Source of the DNA: Altica lythri
Lineage: Eukaryota > Arthropoda > Insecta > Coleoptera > Chrysomelidae
DNA length: 64,000 nt
Assembly: GCA_964028335.1 (NCBI GenBank)
Contig: OZ034804.1
Location: forward strand, 67,195,205 to 67,259,204
Direction of reading: 5' to 3'
Shown here: positions 62,291-64,000 of the stretch, piece by piece
Position numbering within the stretch: position 1 is the stretch's first letter
Layout of the letters: the number at the start of each line of letters is the position of its first letter
Translations under genes and position numbers: made by a program
Notes under the pieces: model-generated
The model's input: only the letters and a program-made list of their open reading frames with translations
Told to the model about the DNA's origin: nothing
The model's database searches: none

Positions 62291-64000
62291 CTAGCAGCCC
62301 GCCCCGGCTTTGCACGGGGATTAAAGAAAAATAACAAAAGCCACTAAATATATTGGGTCAACGCTTCCCTGTAAACAATATTACATGTTGTTTTATTTTC
62401 TGGCAACAAAATAAATTGATTTTCAGGTGCTCGACCCGCCTAAGGCGGTTGGCCATGAGAAAAACCGATCCCTACTAATTGGAAGGTTTGACCTTGAGGC
62501 TAGTATTCTGAGCGCACGCAATGTAAGGGTTATAAGGTCATTTTTGGTTATATTAATGGCATTTTAGTAAGTATCCCTATTTTTTTGAAAATAACACATA
62601 GCCTATGTCACTCGGGAATAGTGTAGCTTGCCAACGGTAAAAGAACTTTTAAAATCGGTCCAGTAGTTTCGGAGCCTATTCATTTCAAATAAACAAACAA
62701 ACAAACCTTTCCTCGCCACTAAATATATTGGGTCAACGCTTCCCTGTAAACAATATAACATGTTGTTTTATTTTCTGGCAACAAAATAAATTGATTTTCA
62801 GTTGCTCGACCCGCCTTAGGCGGTTGGCCATGAGAAAAACCGATCCCTACTAATTGGAAGGTTTGACCTTGAGGCTAGTATTCTTAGCGCACGCGATGTA
62901 AGGGTTATAAGGTCATTTTTGGTTATATTAATGGCATTTTAGTAAGTATCCCTATTTTTTTGAAAATAACACATAGCCTATGTCACTCGGGAATAGTGTA
63001 GCTTGCCAACGGTAAAAGAACTTTTAAAATCGGTCCAGTAGTTTCGGAGCCTATTCATTTCAAATAAACAAACAAACAAACCTTTCCTCGCCACTAAATA
63101 TATTGGGTCAACGCTTCCCTGTAAACAATATAACATGTTGTTTTATTTTCTGGCAACAAAATAAATTGATTTTCAGTTGCTCGACCCGCCTTAGGCGGTT
63201 GGCCATGAGAAAAACCGATCCCTACTAATTGGAAGGTTTGACCTTGAGGCTAGTATTTTTAGCGCACGCGATGTAAGGGTTATAAGGTCATTTTTGGTTA
63301 TATTAATGGCATTTTAGTAAGTATTCCTATTTTTTTGAAAATAAAACATAGCCTATGTCACTCGGGAATAGTGTAGCTTGCCAACGGTAAAAGAACTTTG
63401 AAATCGGTCCAGTAGTTTCGGTGCCTATTCATTTCAAATAAACAAACAAACAAACCTTTCCTCGCCACTAAATATATTGGGTCAACGCTTCCCTGTAAAC
63501 AATATAACAAGTTGTTTTATTTTCTGGCAACAAAATAAATTGATTTTCAGGTGCTCGACCCGCCTTAGGCGGTTGGCCATGAGAAAAACCAATCCCTACT
63601 AATTGGAAGGTTTGACCTTGAGGCTAGTATTCTTAGCGCACACGATGTAAGGGTTATAAGGTCATTTTTGGTTATATTAATGGCATTTTAGTAAGTATCC
63701 CTATTTTTTTGAAAATAAAACATAGCCTATGTCACTCGGGAATAGTGTAGCTTGCCAACGGTAAAAGAACTTTTGAAATCAGTCCAGTAGTTTCGGAGCC
63801 TATTCATTTCAAATAAACAAACAAACAAACCTTTCCTCGCCACTAAATATATTGGGTCAACGCTTCCCTGTAAACAATATAACATGTTGTTTTATTTTCT
63901 GGCAACAAAATAAATTGATTTTCAGGTGCTCGACCCGCCTTAGGCGGTTGGCCATGAGAAAAATCGATCCCTACTAATTGGAAGGTTTGACCTTGAGGCT
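62291..64000 (-). mobile_element. Helitron with ~375-bp internal tandem units, continues past the window
   Basis: On the minus strand the left end reads CCCCGTGCAAAGCCGGGGCG, then GGCTGCTAG at 62291, a Helitron 3' end with a strong CCCCG..CGGGG hairpin. Tandem units starting CCACTAAATATATTGGGTCA begin at 62341, 62716, 63091, 63465 and 63840, spacings 374-375 bp, nearly identical, each ending AATAAACAAACAAACAAACC. Each also carries GGTCCAGTAGTTTCGG. The 5' end lies beyond 64000. Confidence 0.85.

Overview
This is a eukaryotic window, very AT-rich and gene-poor, and it reads as nuclear DNA from an arthropod, most likely an insect with a large, transposon-loaded genome. The evidence is an intron-split, signal-peptide-bearing CAP (antigen 5-like) gene, intron-bearing 5' leaders, and RTE-like and jockey/CR1-like LINEs, Helitrons, Tc1/mariner, hAT, PIF/Harbinger, Ty3/gypsy and tRNA-derived SINE remnants of insect type. 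I cannot name the species; a beetle is a guess.

Layout. 1-7000: a minus-strand CAP gene, four exons visible (6834-6956, 2792-2971, 2557-2638, 1351-1486); its 3' exons are not found in the window. Intron 1 holds a ~197-bp satellite array with a Ty3/gypsy 3' end inside it. 7360-8715: an RTE-like LINE remnant split cleanly by a Helitron with 122-bp internal repeats. 10080-13205: a plus-strand RTE-like LINE split by a minus-strand jockey/CR1-like LINE that is itself internally deleted. 13643-14909: a composite Helitron. 15632-20592: a ~5-kb long-inverted-repeat element whose left arm received a TA-flanked element and whose right arm received a hAT element with a perfect 8-bp target duplication. 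20815-21677 and 33795-34555: two copies of a terminal-inverted-repeat element. 22680-23325: Tc1/mariner remnant. 24056-28099: a SINE split by a Ty3/gypsy element, both with target-site duplications. 29857-33369: a second long-TIR element with nested MITEs. 35722-36960: a Helitron carrying a PIF/Harbinger derivative. 37084-37493 and 40113-40522: two copies of a 410-bp element with a strong hairpin, the second inside another composite Helitron (39465-40894). 43690-45110: a patchwork of Tc1 segments.

46800-59520 holds the most interesting coding sequence: two long open, tail-to-tail genes (49992-51545 plus; 57768-59294 minus) and two broken fragments of one SINA/SIAH-like family. Each intact protein has the order [RING-like half finger, SIAH-type zinc finger, SINA/TRAF-like region] twice. 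Both genes share a short intron in the 5' leader. An RTE-like LINE, a Helitron and a TIR element lie between or beside them.

59838-60500 is another LINE fragment. 61445-62130 is a cluster of TTGCCAGACA-type motifs in both orientations. 62291-64000 is a Helitron end followed by ~375-bp tandem units that run off the window.

Only the CAP gene and the two SINA-like genes look like candidate host genes. Almost everything else is mobile DNA in layers, with at least seven nested insertions that can be ordered in time.
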